Source: Clostridia bacterium (GTDB lineage Bacteria > Bacillota > Clostridia > Acetivibrionales > DSM-2933). From it: a stretch of 64,000 bases of DNA. Under the pieces are notes generated by a model. It had not been told where the DNA came from and searched no databases. It saw only the letters and a program-made list of their open reading frames with translations. Every line of letters begins with the position of its first letter. The stretch's first letter is position 1. The stretch is from the NCBI GenBank assembly GCA_026416815.1, contig JAOAEJ010000072.1, forward strand, positions 124,001 to 188,000. Reading direction: 5' to 3'. The translations under genes and the position numbers were made by a program. Positions 1 through 9,323 of this stretch are shown here, one piece after another.

Positions 1-231
1 AGCCTGAGCTTGTGCGATAATCTTGCCATATTTGTAGAACCAATAGATAGTATACAGTCCACAAGTAATTATACTTAGTAATAATTCCATTCCTGGATTT
101 ATACCTGGGTCATCATTGAATGATTTCATTTCATCAGAAACCTTGTAAATCCAGTAAAAGAAGTAAATACCGCAGGTGACAAGCCCTAAGATTACTACCA
201 ACGCCGGTGACCTGAAAGTCCCTTTTGGCAT
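1..231 (-). CDS. DUF4234-like small membrane protein (partial, C-terminus outside the window)
   Basis: The gene reads off the left edge, so only the first 77 codons are visible. The start is ATG at 231-229, preceded by a strong GAGGGGGA ribosome binding site. Two hydrophobic segments are seen (about residues 9-30 and 50-68), each ending in an aromatic patch: IYFFYWIYK in the first and LYTIYWFYK in the second. This repeated 'CGIYxxYW' layout is typical of DUF4234 membrane proteins, whose function is unknown. There is no informative neighbour on this strand. The family call is from motif memory and moderately sure. Confidence 0.6.
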   Translation of the reverse strand, partial: MPKGTFRSPALVVILGLVTCGIYFFYWIYKVSDEMKSFNDDPGINPGMELLLSIITCGLYTIYWFYKYGKIIAQAQA

Positions 232-604
232 AATTAAATCCCCCTCTTTTTAATACATTAATATATTTATATATTTGACTGGAATAAAAAATGACAGGGT
301 AGTAAACAAAACTATTTTAAACGATGAAATATCCAATAGGATAAGCCTTAAGATAGTCCAAAGTCTAAAAATAGTAGGTACCTACCAAGTTTCCAATCAA
401 TCAATATTTTATCAAAATACCGACATATAAACAACGTTTATTTTATATTTTGCAATTATATTGCGGTGTATAGTCGAAAAAAGTAGATAATAAAATAAAT
501 ATGGATTATTTATGTAGTAGATTATATACATAATTAATTGCAACATGATTAATATTATTAATAGAAATGCATTAAATAATTTTAAAATTATCTTAAAATA
601 CCAA
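232..604. other. AT-rich intergenic stretch before the tRNA promoter
   Basis: About 370 bases without a supportable gene. Very AT-rich. It contains the promoter side of the leftward gene and then the tRNA promoter at 605-634. I see no hairpin with a T-run and no conserved riboswitch core. Confidence 0.5.
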
Positions 605-634
605 TTGACTTTTTAAATAAAGTAGTGCTATAAT
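605..634 (+). promoter_or_regulatory. Promoter of the tRNA pair
   Basis: TTGACT at 605-610, an 18-base spacer, and a perfect TATAAT at 629-634, about 30 bases ahead of the first tRNA. Near-consensus for the housekeeping sigma factor. Confidence 0.75.
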
Positions 635-671
635 AAGTCCTGCGGTTGCAAATTACCGCAAGTTATTGTGG

Positions 672-747
672 GGGCGCTTAGCTCAGCTGGGGGAGCACCT
701 GCCTTACAAGCAGGGGGTCATAGGTTCGAGCCCTATAGTGCCCACCA
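672..747 (+). tRNA. tRNA-Val (anticodon TAC), CCA encoded
   Basis: A 76-base cloverleaf. The acceptor stem GGGCGCT (672-678) pairs with AGTGCCC (737-743) with one G-T pair. The anticodon stem CCTGC/GCAGG encloses the loop CTTACAA, giving anticodon TAC for GTA valine codons. The T-arm carries the usual GGTTCGAGCC, and CCA is encoded. It is followed 17 bases later by a second tRNA, so the two are probably co-transcribed. Confidence 0.96.
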
Positions 748-764
748 AAAACTAAATAATACAC

Positions 765-840
765 GCTGGTGTAGCTCAGCAGGTAGAGCAGCTGACTTGT
801 AATCAGCAGGTCGGGGGTTCGATTCCGTCCACCAGCTCCA
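765..840 (+). tRNA. tRNA-Thr (anticodon TGT), CCA encoded
   Basis: A 76-base cloverleaf. The acceptor stem GCTGGTG (765-771) pairs with CACCAGC (830-836). The anticodon stem GCTGA/TCAGC encloses CTTGTAA, giving anticodon TGT for ACA threonine codons. The T-loop GGTTCGATTCC is present and CCA is encoded. A terminator starts at the next base. Confidence 0.96.
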
Positions 841-868
841 AAAAAAGTCCATAATCATGGACTTTTTT
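841..868 (+). terminator. Intrinsic terminator of the tRNA pair
   Basis: A-rich inverted repeat AAAAAGTCCAT / ATGGACTTTTTT with a short loop and a T-run, directly after the Thr tRNA CCA. It also lies downstream of the leftward HD-GYP gene and could work in both directions. Confidence 0.88.
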
Positions 869-887
869 ACTTTATAAAAATAAAGTT

Positions 888-1880
888 TCAGATCTTACCT
901 GAGGACAGTTTGTCCAAGAATAATTCCAGGATTTTGGGGTCAAACTGCGTTCCCGAACACCTTTTTAGCTCACGAATAATATCTTCTCGCTGCAGTGCTT
1001 TTCTATACGGCCTATCCGATGACATGGCTTCATAGGAGTCTGCTACAGCAATAATACGGGCACCAAGAGGTATATTCTCACCTTCAAGACCGTCAGGGTA
1101 TCCCTTGCCGTCAAAACGCTCATGGTGGTGACGTACATACTTCATTACATTTACAAAGCTACTTATCTTTGAAAGGATTTTCTCACCTATGACGGGGTGG
1201 CTTTTTATTACTTCATACTCATGCTGAAGAAGAGCACCGCATTTATTGATAATGGTATCGCTGACACCTACTTTTCCTATATCGTGCAGACTTGCTGCAA
1301 TCATAATTTCCTTCTTTTGAGCATCAGATAACTCCATTGCTTCAGCTATAGCAACACTTATTTCCTTTACATTTTCTGAGTGATTGGCGGTATATACATC
1401 CTTAACTTCAATTATTGAAGCAAGCATATCGAGGACCTTATAGAAATCATCTTCCAATTGTTTGTGAAGGGCTACTTCATCAGTGCGATCTATTACTATT
1501 TCCAATATCTTTTCGACTTTTCCGGATTTAAAGGAGAGAGGAACTGCCAGTACTTCTACATATTTGGTATTACCATGCTTGTCCTTCTCGCACTTCAAAA
1601 AACTCTCTTTTTTTGATGAGTTCAAGCACTTGAGTGCAGCACATTGGGGACAAATATTGCCGTCTCCGAAAATGGTAAAGCATTTTTTGTTTAAAATTTC
1701 AGTCTCACTATACCCTGTAATGGAATGCACATACTCATTTGAAAACAGTATATTAAAGCTCCTGTCCAAAACAACAAAAGCCGCCGGAGTGCTTTCAATA
1801 ATTTGATTAACAAGCTCGCTACGTTTAACTATCTGAGATAACCTTTTCGAAGTAGTATTATTAGAACAATCTTTATCCAC
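888..1880 (-). CDS. PAS + HD-GYP domain protein, putative cyclic-di-GMP phosphodiesterase
   Basis: A 330-residue soluble signalling protein. Residues ~20-135 form a PAS-type sensor domain with a Cys-rich loop (C67, C77, C80, C85: CFTIF...CPQC...KC) of a kind common in clostridial PAS domains. Residues ~150-325 form an HD-GYP domain with the metal-binding HD at 199-200 (SLHDIGK) and HHHERFDGKGYPDG at 251-264. The HD-GYP family hydrolyses the second messenger c-di-GMP, or sometimes other cyclic dinucleotides; activity here is inferred from the intact motifs. It stands alone, so the input signal and output are unknown. Length and motifs look complete. Confidence 0.9.
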   Translation of the reverse strand: MDKDCSNNTTSKRLSQIVKRSELVNQIIESTPAAFVVLDRSFNILFSNEYVHSITGYSETEILNKKCFTIFGDGNICPQCAALKCLNSSKKESFLKCEKDKHGNTKYVEVLAVPLSFKSGKVEKILEIVIDRTDEVALHKQLEDDFYKVLDMLASIIEVKDVYTANHSENVKEISVAIAEAMELSDAQKKEIMIAASLHDIGKVGVSDTIINKCGALLQHEYEVIKSHPVIGEKILSKISSFVNVMKYVRHHHERFDGKGYPDGLEGENIPLGARIIAVADSYEAMSSDRPYRKALQREDIIRELKRCSGTQFDPKILELFLDKLSSGKI

Positions 1881-2147
1881 ATTAACACCCCGGAAACCCA
1901 GTATAAAAAGATTATATCATGAGTTGGATAGGTTTTCAATTCGCCAATAGTCCTGATATAAAAGTATGCTATGGTATTAGTGCATTGGAAGATGGCAGAT
2001 TCACAACCTTTTTCTTGCAGAAGTAAAGTTTTTTAGAAGGAAAAAATCTGCAGAGGATAGAACTTAGCATATACAGCCAATATAAATGCGTAGGTAGTGT
2101 GAAAAAGTGCAAAAATTTAATTTATAGATTCTATAAGGGGGCCGATT

Positions 2148-3431
2148 ATGGTTGAGGATTATTTTGAGTTGATGAAGAATCTGAATGATAATAGTGCCAG
2201 TGTAAGGCTGGAGAGTATAAAAATGCTAAAGCAAAAGGTTGATAAGGGAGAGATAAAAGCACCTGACACTACAGGGATGGTTAATAACCATATTCATACT
2301 ACATACTCCTTTTCTCCATATTCACCTTCAAAGGCTCTATGGATGGCGTACTGTTCGGGGCTAAATACGGCGGGGATTATAGACCACGATTCGGTGAGTG
2401 GAGTGAGAGAATTTGTTGAAGCAGGCAGAATATTAGGAATCGCCACAACTGTAGGAGTTGAGTGCAGAGTTAACTTCTCGGGGACTCCTCTTCAAGGGAA
2501 AAATATGAACAACCCAGATCAAAAGTCCATTGCTTATGTAGTGCTGCATGGTATACCACATACAAACATAGACGAAGTCACTGACTTTTTTAAACCTTAT
2601 ACGCAAGAGAGAAACAAGCGGAATTGCTTGATGATAGACAGATTAAACGGGCTGATGAAGCCTTGTGATGTTCAACTAAGCTTTGAAAATGATGTTAAGA
2701 CCGTTTCCAAATACGCCGAGGGAGGGAGTATAACCGAGAGGCATATTTTATTTGCTCTTTCACGGAAGCTGGTTGATACCTTCGGTAGAGGTCAAAAGCT
2801 GCTTTCCTTTTTAAGGGGGGAGTTGAAATTAAATATCTCCCCTAGAATCGAGAGCTACCTTGTAGACAATCAAAATGATTTTTATGAATATGACCTTTTA
2901 GGTGTGCTTAAGAGCGAACTATTGGGAAGCATTTATATTGACGCAGAGGCAGAATGTCCTGACGTTCGGGATATAATCAAGTTTTCCGATAAAATTGGCG
3001 CTATATGCTCCTACGCGTACCTTGGTGATGTGGACGTATCTCCGACCGGGGATAAAAAGAAACAGAAATTTGAGGATGACTATATTGAGCTTTTGTTTGA
3101 GGTTATTAAAAGCCTCGGGTTTAAAGCCTTCACTTATATGCCGTCAAGAAATAGTCTTGGACAGCTTAGGAAGGTAAAGTCCTTGTGTGAAAAGTATGAA
3201 CTTTTTCAGATAAGCGGTGAAGACATTAACTCACCCCGTCAGCCACTTGTGTGTAGTGTGTTGGAGAATGAGGAATTCACCAACCTGATAGACTCCACAT
3301 GGGCTTTGATTGGACATGAAAAAGCAGCCTCTGAAAGTATTGACAAAGGGATGTTTTCGACAGACACGATTAAAAAATACCCGGTGCTGGATAAGCGAAT
3401 AAAAGTATTTAAGGAAATCGGTAAGATGTGA
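2148..3431 (+). CDS. PHP-domain metal-dependent phosphoesterase family protein
   Basis: A 427-residue protein with a GGGGGCC ribosome binding region just ahead of the ATG. The PHP fold is shown by NNHIHTTYSFSPYSP (H48, H50), GIIDHDS (79-82) and GVECRVNF (~110), which match motifs that bind the metal cluster in PHP phosphoesterases. A ~45-residue helical extension lies before the domain, and the long C-terminal half (~180-427) is not one I recognise beyond GEDINSPRQP, which fits the last PHP motif. PHP proteins act on nucleotides, histidinol phosphate and other phosphoesters; the substrate here cannot be named. Single-gene unit ending at the hairpin at 3624-3666. Confidence 0.75.
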   Translation: MVEDYFELMKNLNDNSASVRLESIKMLKQKVDKGEIKAPDTTGMVNNHIHTTYSFSPYSPSKALWMAYCSGLNTAGIIDHDSVSGVREFVEAGRILGIATTVGVECRVNFSGTPLQGKNMNNPDQKSIAYVVLHGIPHTNIDEVTDFFKPYTQERNKRNCLMIDRLNGLMKPCDVQLSFENDVKTVSKYAEGGSITERHILFALSRKLVDTFGRGQKLLSFLRGELKLNISPRIESYLVDNQNDFYEYDLLGVLKSELLGSIYIDAEAECPDVRDIIKFSDKIGAICSYAYLGDVDVSPTGDKKKQKFEDDYIELLFEVIKSLGFKAFTYMPSRNSLGQLRKVKSLCEKYELFQISGEDINSPRQPLVCSVLENEEFTNLIDSTWALIGHEKAASESIDKGMFSTDTIKKYPVLDKRIKVFKEIGKM

Positions 3432-3496
3432 TTGCTCTTATAGAAGGGTGAGGTATTTTATATTATATAATAATTATAACGATAATAATAAAATAT

Positions 3497-3610
3497 ATGC
3501 GAAAAAGTATTGTATTGCTTGTAGTGATTGAGCTGATTGTTACTGCTGTTGTACTGCATAAAAACCCTAGTATTATTGAAGGTAACTCAGAGATTAGTGT
3601 TCACGGATAA
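3497..3610 (+). CDS. Possible 37-residue membrane peptide or gene remnant
   Basis: A short frame starting MRKSIVLLVVIELIVTAVVL, one hydrophobic segment followed by a 17-residue polar tail and a stop. It looks like the anchor of a truncated secreted or membrane protein. There is no convincing ribosome binding site, so translation is doubtful. It lies between the PHP gene and its terminator. Confidence 0.25.
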   Translation: MRKSIVLLVVIELIVTAVVLHKNPSIIEGNSEISVHG

Positions 3611-3623
3611 GTAAAATATACAG

Positions 3624-3666
3624 AGCACCAGGTTACAGTATTTATCAGTGTAAACCTGGTGCTTTT
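3624..3666. terminator. Convergent intergenic terminator
   Basis: AGCACCAGGTT..ACA pairs with TGTAAACCTGGTGCT (one bulged base) and is followed by a short T-run on the + strand. It separates the rightward PHP gene from the leftward MutS-like gene. Confidence 0.8.
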
Positions 3667-3699
3667 ACGTTTGAAAGGTTAATAAACATTAAATTAGCA

Positions 3700-5388
3700 T
3701 TATTTTAAGAAGCCTTTCCAAATTCCCTGACTGACAAAGCTAGAGGCTCTTCCTTCTGCTTCATTGACAATTGAGTCCTTATATCCCATAAGTTTTAGTA
3801 GTTTGATTGCATTTCTGGTACTGGATCTGCCGGAATATATTTTGTAGTCAAAAACAATCTCATCATCTTTAAAGTGCTCCCGGAAGTGGTAGTTTACAAA
3901 AAAGTGCTGTAGGATAGTAGTCAACTCAATGTCGTGAGTAGCTGCAAAGCATAGGCAGTTGTTTAGGCTTAAGAAGTGCAGTATTTGTGAAGAAGCAGCG
4001 ATTCTTTCCACTGTATTAGTACCTCTTAAGACTTCATCAATCATGCATAGGCAAGGTATATCATCATTTAAGCTGTCCAGTATCCTTTTAAGGGATTTGA
4101 TTTCAGCGATATAATAGCTTTCACCGTTGAGCAGATTATCTTTTAAAGCCATTGAAGTAAATATCATAAAGTAAAATGAGGAGTATTCCCTTGCAAGGCA
4201 TGTATGGATAGTCTGAGAATAAATAGCGTTTATAGCTACCGTCTTAATAAAGGTTGACTTACCTGAGGCATTAGAGCCTGTAATGAGTACAGGGGTATCT
4301 ACTTCAACAGAATTTACTACAGGGTCTTTTATTAGGGGATGGTAAATATCCAGGCATTTTAATTGTATGTGTAAATCTTTGCTATACTTGCTCAAATCAG
4401 GAGTAGCATAATAGGAAATACTCTGTCTGTAAGAGGCTATAGAAATTAAGCTATCCAGAAGGCCTACTGTTTCGTAAATTTTCTTTAAGTCATCCCTGTA
4501 TTTGATTATGGTACTGGAAATGCCTTCGAAAGCTATAAGTTCTGCCAAGAGAACAACTTTTATATACTCTATGACTACATCCTGAGTTTTATAGAGAACA
4601 TAGGCAGACTTCTTCCCAATGCCTTTAAGGGTCTTGAAGGATTTTGAAAGTGTGTTGCTGTATTGATGTATTTCGGGTATGTTTGAACTTGAAATATTTT
4701 TTGCACAGACTATCAGGCTTACTATGTAGCTTAAAGCCTCCAATTCGGCTTCTATCTCATTTTTAGCCCTATAGTATACTATCATATTAGTGATGAAGGA
4801 TAACAACATTATACCAATGCCCATACCGGGATTTAAGGCAACAGTAACGGGGGATAAAAGAGCTGCGGCTGAAAGCAGCTTATAGTAAAAGCCTCTTTTA
4901 GACAACTTGATTTCGTCGTCAAAGTAGTTAGAAATGTTTATAGACTTTACCTTACCGAGCTTTGCAAGAACAAACTGGAGGGATTCCCTTGCAGTTTTGT
5001 TGCTCTGAAAAAAGGATATAAGCCTCTCTCTTTCTTTAAGCACTTCTTCATCAAACACAGGTTCTCTCAGAAGGGAATATAAGTACTCTTCTCCAACGGT
5101 TGATTGGGTGTTGTTTATCCTGGCAAAAACCTTATCCATGTCAAGGTCATGCCACGTGATGTCATCTATATGGTACTTGTATTCGTTCTTCTTTGCATTA
5201 CCAAAAAAATAAGCAGATATAGAGTTGAGCAATTCAGGAGTATATTTGGTGCCAGGCTCTTTCCCCCAGGCTTGTGCAATCTTTGCCCTCAGTTTTTCGT
5301 TGGCTTTTTTTCTACTTATCATTACGTATGCTACAATGCATAAAACCACTCCAACAGCGATAATTGAGTACCATAGTGTATTTGTCAT
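3700..5388 (-). CDS. Membrane-anchored MutS-like ATPase (MutS domain V protein)
   Basis: A 562-residue protein with an N-terminal transmembrane segment (~6-24) and a second hydrophobic pair (~175-210), then a lever-like helical region and a C-terminal MutS-type ATPase. The Walker A is TGSNASGKST (~370) and the Walker B/D-loop is CMIDEVLRGTNTVER (~445-460), followed by the FAATHDIELT switch. It lacks the N-terminal mismatch-recognition domains of true MutS, and the membrane segments argue against classic mismatch repair. Such MutS-related membrane ATPases are widespread in Firmicutes but their role is unclear to me. Monocistronic, convergent with the PHP gene. Confidence 0.82.
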   Translation of the reverse strand: MTNTLWYSIIAVGVVLCIVAYVMISRKKANEKLRAKIAQAWGKEPGTKYTPELLNSISAYFFGNAKKNEYKYHIDDITWHDLDMDKVFARINNTQSTVGEEYLYSLLREPVFDEEVLKERERLISFFQSNKTARESLQFVLAKLGKVKSINISNYFDDEIKLSKRGFYYKLLSAAALLSPVTVALNPGMGIGIMLLSFITNMIVYYRAKNEIEAELEALSYIVSLIVCAKNISSSNIPEIHQYSNTLSKSFKTLKGIGKKSAYVLYKTQDVVIEYIKVVLLAELIAFEGISSTIIKYRDDLKKIYETVGLLDSLISIASYRQSISYYATPDLSKYSKDLHIQLKCLDIYHPLIKDPVVNSVEVDTPVLITGSNASGKSTFIKTVAINAIYSQTIHTCLAREYSSFYFMIFTSMALKDNLLNGESYYIAEIKSLKRILDSLNDDIPCLCMIDEVLRGTNTVERIAASSQILHFLSLNNCLCFAATHDIELTTILQHFFVNYHFREHFKDDEIVFDYKIYSGRSSTRNAIKLLKLMGYKDSIVNEAEGRASSFVSQGIWKGFLK

Positions 5389-5573
5389 AAGTTCGCCCTC
5401 GCAATTCTTGGGATTTACTAAGAAATTATAGCATTAGTTACGCACTTTATCAAAGAAATACAATTTAAAGACTGTAAGCAGTCAGCTTGTTTGGCGGTAA
5501 ACCTTAACGTGCAGGTACATATCAAAACAGTTATTAATATACTGCTATATAATCCTTTTTTGGAGGAATGCTT

Positions 5574-6344
5574 ATGGTTGAATATATAGTGGAAGTACAT
5601 AATCTGGGCATGAAATACCAATCAATGAATGGGGAGATAAATGCACTTGAAAATATAAACCTCTCAGTAAAGAGAGGAGAATTTATAAGTATAGTCGGGC
5701 CGAGTGGCTGTGGTAAGTCTACACTGCTTTCACTAATATCCGGGCTAATTTCTCCTTCTACAGGTAAAATACTCATAAATGGAAAGGAAATTGAAGGAAC
5801 CTCCAGGGAAGTGGGGTATATGCTTCAAAAAGATCATCTTTTTGAGTGGAGAACGATATTGGAGAATGTACTCCTTGGACTTGAAATAAGAAAAACACTA
5901 ACACCTGAGTCTAGGGAGTACGTTACAGAATTGTTGAAAACATATGGACTTTACGAGTTTAAGGATAAGTATCCCGGACAGCTTTCGGGAGGTATGAGAC
6001 AAAGAGCTGCACTTATAAGGACCCTTGCGGTAAAGCCTGATATACTGCTTTTAGATGAGGCTTTTTCGGCCCTGGATTATCAAACAAGGCTGGCAGTTAC
6101 AGAGGATATATATTTGATAATCAAAAAAGAGAATAAGACTGCAATACTGGTTACCCATGATATAGCTGAAAGTATTGGTATGGCAGACAGGGTAGTAGTA
6201 CTTTCAAAGAGGCCTGCTACCGTTAAAAGTATTTATGAAATCAGTTTGAGCTGTTCCGACAGGACTCCGCTTTCATGCAGAGAGGCGCCAGAGTTCAGGT
6301 ATTACTTCAATCAGATATGGAAGGAGCTTGATGTACATGTCTAA
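5574..6344 (+). CDS. ABC transporter ATP-binding protein, nitrate/sulfonate/taurine (SsuB/TauB) type
   Basis: A 256-residue ATPase for a three-gene importer. Walker A GPSGCGKST (~42), Q-loop MLQKDHLFEWRTI, signature LSGGMRQRAAL and Walker B LLLDEAFSALDY are all intact, with the switch histidine in LVTHDIAES. The WRTIxENV-type Q-loop and short length are typical of the SsuB/TauB/ThiZ group. The longest frame starts at 5568, but GGAGG at 5562-5566 is too near that ATG; the second ATG at 5574 is 7 bases away and is preferred. The end overlaps the permease gene. Substrate cannot be read from the sequence. Confidence 0.9.
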   Translation: MVEYIVEVHNLGMKYQSMNGEINALENINLSVKRGEFISIVGPSGCGKSTLLSLISGLISPSTGKILINGKEIEGTSREVGYMLQKDHLFEWRTILENVLLGLEIRKTLTPESREYVTELLKTYGLYEFKDKYPGQLSGGMRQRAALIRTLAVKPDILLLDEAFSALDYQTRLAVTEDIYLIIKKENKTAILVTHDIAESIGMADRVVVLSKRPATVKSIYEISLSCSDRTPLSCREAPEFRYYFNQIWKELDVHV

Positions 6345-7167
6345 CCATATAGAGAAATCGCAGGCTTCGCCGGAGCATAAGGAGTATTTGAAAAAAGTCC
6401 GAAGGAGGAAATTCAGTATATTGGCTGCACAAATCTCTATACTGGTATTGTTTTTTGTAGGTTGGGAATTGGCTGCTCAATATAAAATAATTGATGCCTT
6501 TATTACCAGCCAGCCATCAAGAATATTTAAAACTATTGTAAATCTCTATAAGGAAGGGCAGTTATTCAAACATATTGGTATTACATGTTTTGAGACAATA
6601 GTAGGGTTTGTTTTGGGTACCGTTTTTGGAACGCTGATAGCTATAGTACTATGGTGGTCGAACTTCCTGGCCAAGGTTTTAGAGCCTTATCTGGTGGTGT
6701 TTAACAGTCTCCCGAAAATTGCTCTTGGACCGATATTCATCATATGGATAGGGGCTGGACCCACGTCTATTATAGCCATCGCTCTTACAATCTCACTTGT
6801 GGTCACAATACTGGAAGTGTTAAATGGATTTCTTGATGTTGATAGTGAAAAAATCAAATTAGTGAAGACTTTTGGGGCAACACGCCTTCAAATACTCATA
6901 AAGGTGGTGCTTCCTTCCACATTTCCGAATATAATAAATGCACTCAAAATCAATGTGGGACTATCGTGGGTAGGTGTGATTGTAGGGGAATTTTTAGTTT
7001 CAAAAGCGGGTATTGGATATCTTATAGTGTACGGCGGACAGGTATTTCAGCTGGACCTTGTTATGACCAGTGTGCTAATTCTTGCGGTAGCAGCTGCTGT
7101 AATGTACAAGGGAGTAGCCCATCTGCAAAGAATGCTAATTAAGAGCAGCATAAATAGAGAAAGCTAA
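6331..7167 (+). CDS. ABC transporter permease, SsuC/TauC/ThiX type
   Basis: About 278 residues with a short charged N-terminus and about six membrane helices, beginning with LAAQISILVLFFVGWELAA. The coupling-loop (EAA) region is seen around VDSEKIKLVKTFGATRLQIL...LP, as in binding-protein-dependent permeases. AAGGAG at 6321-6326 serves either the ATG at 6331 or the one at 6337; 6331 is chosen, but 6337 is equally possible. It overlaps the ATPase gene by 14 bases, so translation is coupled. It would form the membrane channel with the ATPase and the following lipoprotein. Confidence 0.88.
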   Translation: MYMSNHIEKSQASPEHKEYLKKVRRRKFSILAAQISILVLFFVGWELAAQYKIIDAFITSQPSRIFKTIVNLYKEGQLFKHIGITCFETIVGFVLGTVFGTLIAIVLWWSNFLAKVLEPYLVVFNSLPKIALGPIFIIWIGAGPTSIIAIALTISLVVTILEVLNGFLDVDSEKIKLVKTFGATRLQILIKVVLPSTFPNIINALKINVGLSWVGVIVGEFLVSKAGIGYLIVYGGQVFQLDLVMTSVLILAVAAAVMYKGVAHLQRMLIKSSINRES

Positions 7168-7234
7168 TCAATAATAATGGAAATGCCTCACCAGAAATAT
7201 ATTTTATGAATATATTACTTTGGGGGGTGTTTTT

Positions 7235-8236
7235 ATGAAGAGAAAAGTTTTAGCTGTTACTATGCTTATAAGTATAGTAGTGCTTATAACAGCAGGTTGT
7301 GGAGAAAGAAATCTTACAAAGGTAAGGCTAAGCGAAGTTACCCACTCGGTTTTTTATGCGCCTCAGTATGCTGCTTTAACTTTGGGATACTTTGAAGATG
7401 AGGGACTGGATGTTGTTTTGACAAATGGGCAGGGTGCAGACAAGGTTATGACTGCGGTACTATCCGGGCAAGCTGATATAGGATTTGCAGGACCTGAGGC
7501 TTCAATTTATGTCTATAATGAGGGGAAGGAAGACCATGCGGTAACATTTGCACAATTGACCAAGCGTGACGGCTCTTTCCTTATAGGCAGACAGCCGGAG
7601 CCAGGATTTAAGTGGAGTAATCTCAAAGGTAAGACTATTATAGGAGGGAGAAAAGGTGGGGTGCCTGAGATGACCCTTGAGTATGTGCTTAAGAAGAATG
7701 GGTTAGTTCCCGGGAAGGACGTTGAGATAAATACAAGCGTGCAGTTTGCCTTAATGGCTGGTGCATTTACCGGCGGGCAAGGAGACTATGTGACGTTGTT
7801 TGAGCCTACTGCCTCACTTCTCGAAACGCAGGGTAAGGGACATATACTAGCCTCTATCGGCAAGGAAAGTGGAGAGATACCTTATACAGCTTATTTTGCG
7901 AAAAAAAGCTATATAGAGAACAGTAAAGATGTCATACAAAAGTTTACAAATGCAATATATAAGGGGCAGATTTGGGTTGATATACATACACCGGAGGAAA
8001 TAGCGGACACCATAAAATCAAACTTTCCCGATACCGATATTTCTTTGCTTATAACAGTTATAGAACGATATAAGCTGCAGGATGCATGGTCCAAGGACCC
8101 TGTGATGAAAAAGGAATCACTAGACCTTTTACAGAAGGTTATGCAGGAAGCTGGGCAGCTCAAGAAGACAGCCCCTTACGAAAAGATTGTGAGCACAGAT
8201 TATGCGAAGGCAGCTATGGACAGAATTAGGAGATAG
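7235..8236 (+). CDS. ABC transporter substrate-binding lipoprotein, NMT1/SsuA-like
   Basis: A 333-residue secreted lipoprotein. The signal peptide MKRKVLAVTMLISIVVLITAG ends in a lipobox with the acylated Cys (LITAGC). The mature protein starts the family pattern early (SEVTHSVFYAPQYAALTLGYFEDEGLDV) and has GGRKGGVPEMTLEYVLKKNG, as in NMT1/THI5-like and SsuA-like binding proteins for sulfonates, pyrimidines or nitrate. The ATG at 7235 lies 7 bases after GGGGGG and is chosen over an upstream TTG at 7220. Last gene of the importer operon, closed by a terminator. No TPP riboswitch motif was found upstream, so a thiamine-precursor role has no support from control signals. Confidence 0.9.
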   Translation: MKRKVLAVTMLISIVVLITAGCGERNLTKVRLSEVTHSVFYAPQYAALTLGYFEDEGLDVVLTNGQGADKVMTAVLSGQADIGFAGPEASIYVYNEGKEDHAVTFAQLTKRDGSFLIGRQPEPGFKWSNLKGKTIIGGRKGGVPEMTLEYVLKKNGLVPGKDVEINTSVQFALMAGAFTGGQGDYVTLFEPTASLLETQGKGHILASIGKESGEIPYTAYFAKKSYIENSKDVIQKFTNAIYKGQIWVDIHTPEEIADTIKSNFPDTDISLLITVIERYKLQDAWSKDPVMKKESLDLLQKVMQEAGQLKKTAPYEKIVSTDYAKAAMDRIRR

Positions 8237-8239
8237 ATC

Positions 8240-8267
8240 AAAGCCCTAAGGGGCTTTATTTTTTTAG
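8240..8267 (+). terminator. Terminator of the ABC importer operon
   Basis: AAAGCCC/GGGCTTT stem with a short loop followed by a long T-run, 4 bases after the stop codon. Confidence 0.92.
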
Positions 8268-8472
8268 AAATATAAAAGTTAAACTTTATGTTTAAGATTT
8301 AGCTCATCTGGCTATAATCAATAATAAAGAGGAGACTTTACTACAATCTAATATTCCTAAGTATAAACCCAGAGAGTATATCAAATGTAAACAAGGAAAT
8401 GAATTATAACTAAAAAGAGGATTTTTAGCCATAGCCAGCGAATTATTCAGTTATAGTAGTGAGGTGGTATAA

Positions 8473-9111
8473 ATGCTGATTGACATGAACCTAACCATCG
8501 CATACAAATGTTCATCATGTGGATCTTTCGAGTTTTTTAGCATATCTATTTTTAAACTGCTACAAAAAAAGGAGCATTTATTTGTGTGCCGGTGCAATAA
8601 CTCGAGTATACGTATTATACGTGAAGACCTAAAGCACTATACGCTAAAAATGCCCTGTATAGGCTGCGGAAACGAACACGCTTTTGTTTTGGGCAGAAGG
8701 GAAATGTTTCATAGGCATATAAACTCCTTTTGCTGCTCTGAAACAGGAGTGCAGCAATGTTTTCTGGGAAATGATGAAGAAGTCAGAAAAAAAGTAGATA
8801 ACGTGGAAAAGGAACTAGATGAGCTTATAAATATGTTTGGCTATGACAGCTATTTTAAAAATACACAGGTTATGTTTGATACACTAAATAGGATACATGA
8901 TATAGCCGAGCAGGGAAATTTAAGCTGTGAATGTGGAAATAATGATATTGAACTTATTATGCTTTCGGATAAAATTCATTTAAAATGTAGCAGATGTTCC
9001 GGAACAAAAGTAATAAGTGCGGCTTCAAATGAGGATTTGAAAAATATAAACCTCAAAAAGCAAATACTTCTTATGGAAAGTACTCCAAAGAGTTTTATAT
9101 TTGAAAAATAG
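8473..9111 (+). CDS. Cys-rich hypothetical protein (zinc-ribbon-like motifs)
   Basis: A 212-residue soluble protein with a good GAGGTGG ribosome binding site. It carries Cys pairs spread over its length: YKCSSCGSFEFF (N-term), VCRCN, CIGCGNEH, FCCSETG, then after a helical stretch CECGNND and KCSRCSGTK. The CxxC..CxC and CxC..CxxC spacing suggests one or two structural zinc ribbons. I do not recognise the family. It sits directly upstream of rho with a promoter in between, so it is probably its own unit; no function should be inferred from position. Confidence 0.7.
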   Translation: MLIDMNLTIAYKCSSCGSFEFFSISIFKLLQKKEHLFVCRCNNSSIRIIREDLKHYTLKMPCIGCGNEHAFVLGRREMFHRHINSFCCSETGVQQCFLGNDEEVRKKVDNVEKELDELINMFGYDSYFKNTQVMFDTLNRIHDIAEQGNLSCECGNNDIELIMLSDKIHLKCSRCSGTKVISAASNEDLKNINLKKQILLMESTPKSFIFEK

Positions 9112-9255
9112 GTAAATTGCAGGAATTGCTAACGGGTAATTTTTGATTTAAATATTTAATTATTAATTTTCTTGAATAGTAATCTTGTAATGTGTACATA
9201 ATAGAATTAATGGTTCAAATGGCGGGAAGTATTTGTATGGTGCTATGGTTCAGGC

Positions 9256-9284
9256 TTGACAATGGTTGGCTTAAATGCTATAAT
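9256..9284 (+). promoter_or_regulatory. Consensus promoter of rho
   Basis: TTGACA at 9256-9261, exactly 17 bases, then TATAAT at 9279-9284. It predicts transcription from about 9291 and a leader of about 155 bases before the rho start codon. Confidence 0.85.
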
Positions 9285-9323
9285 TATCACTGGTAGTATT
9301 CACAAATCCTCCTCTAAGTATTT

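Noticed and set aside
5400..5567. TPP or other riboswitch before the SsuABC/ThiXYZ-like importer
   Set aside because: No conserved CTGAGA-type or other riboswitch core could be found in the 170-base leader.
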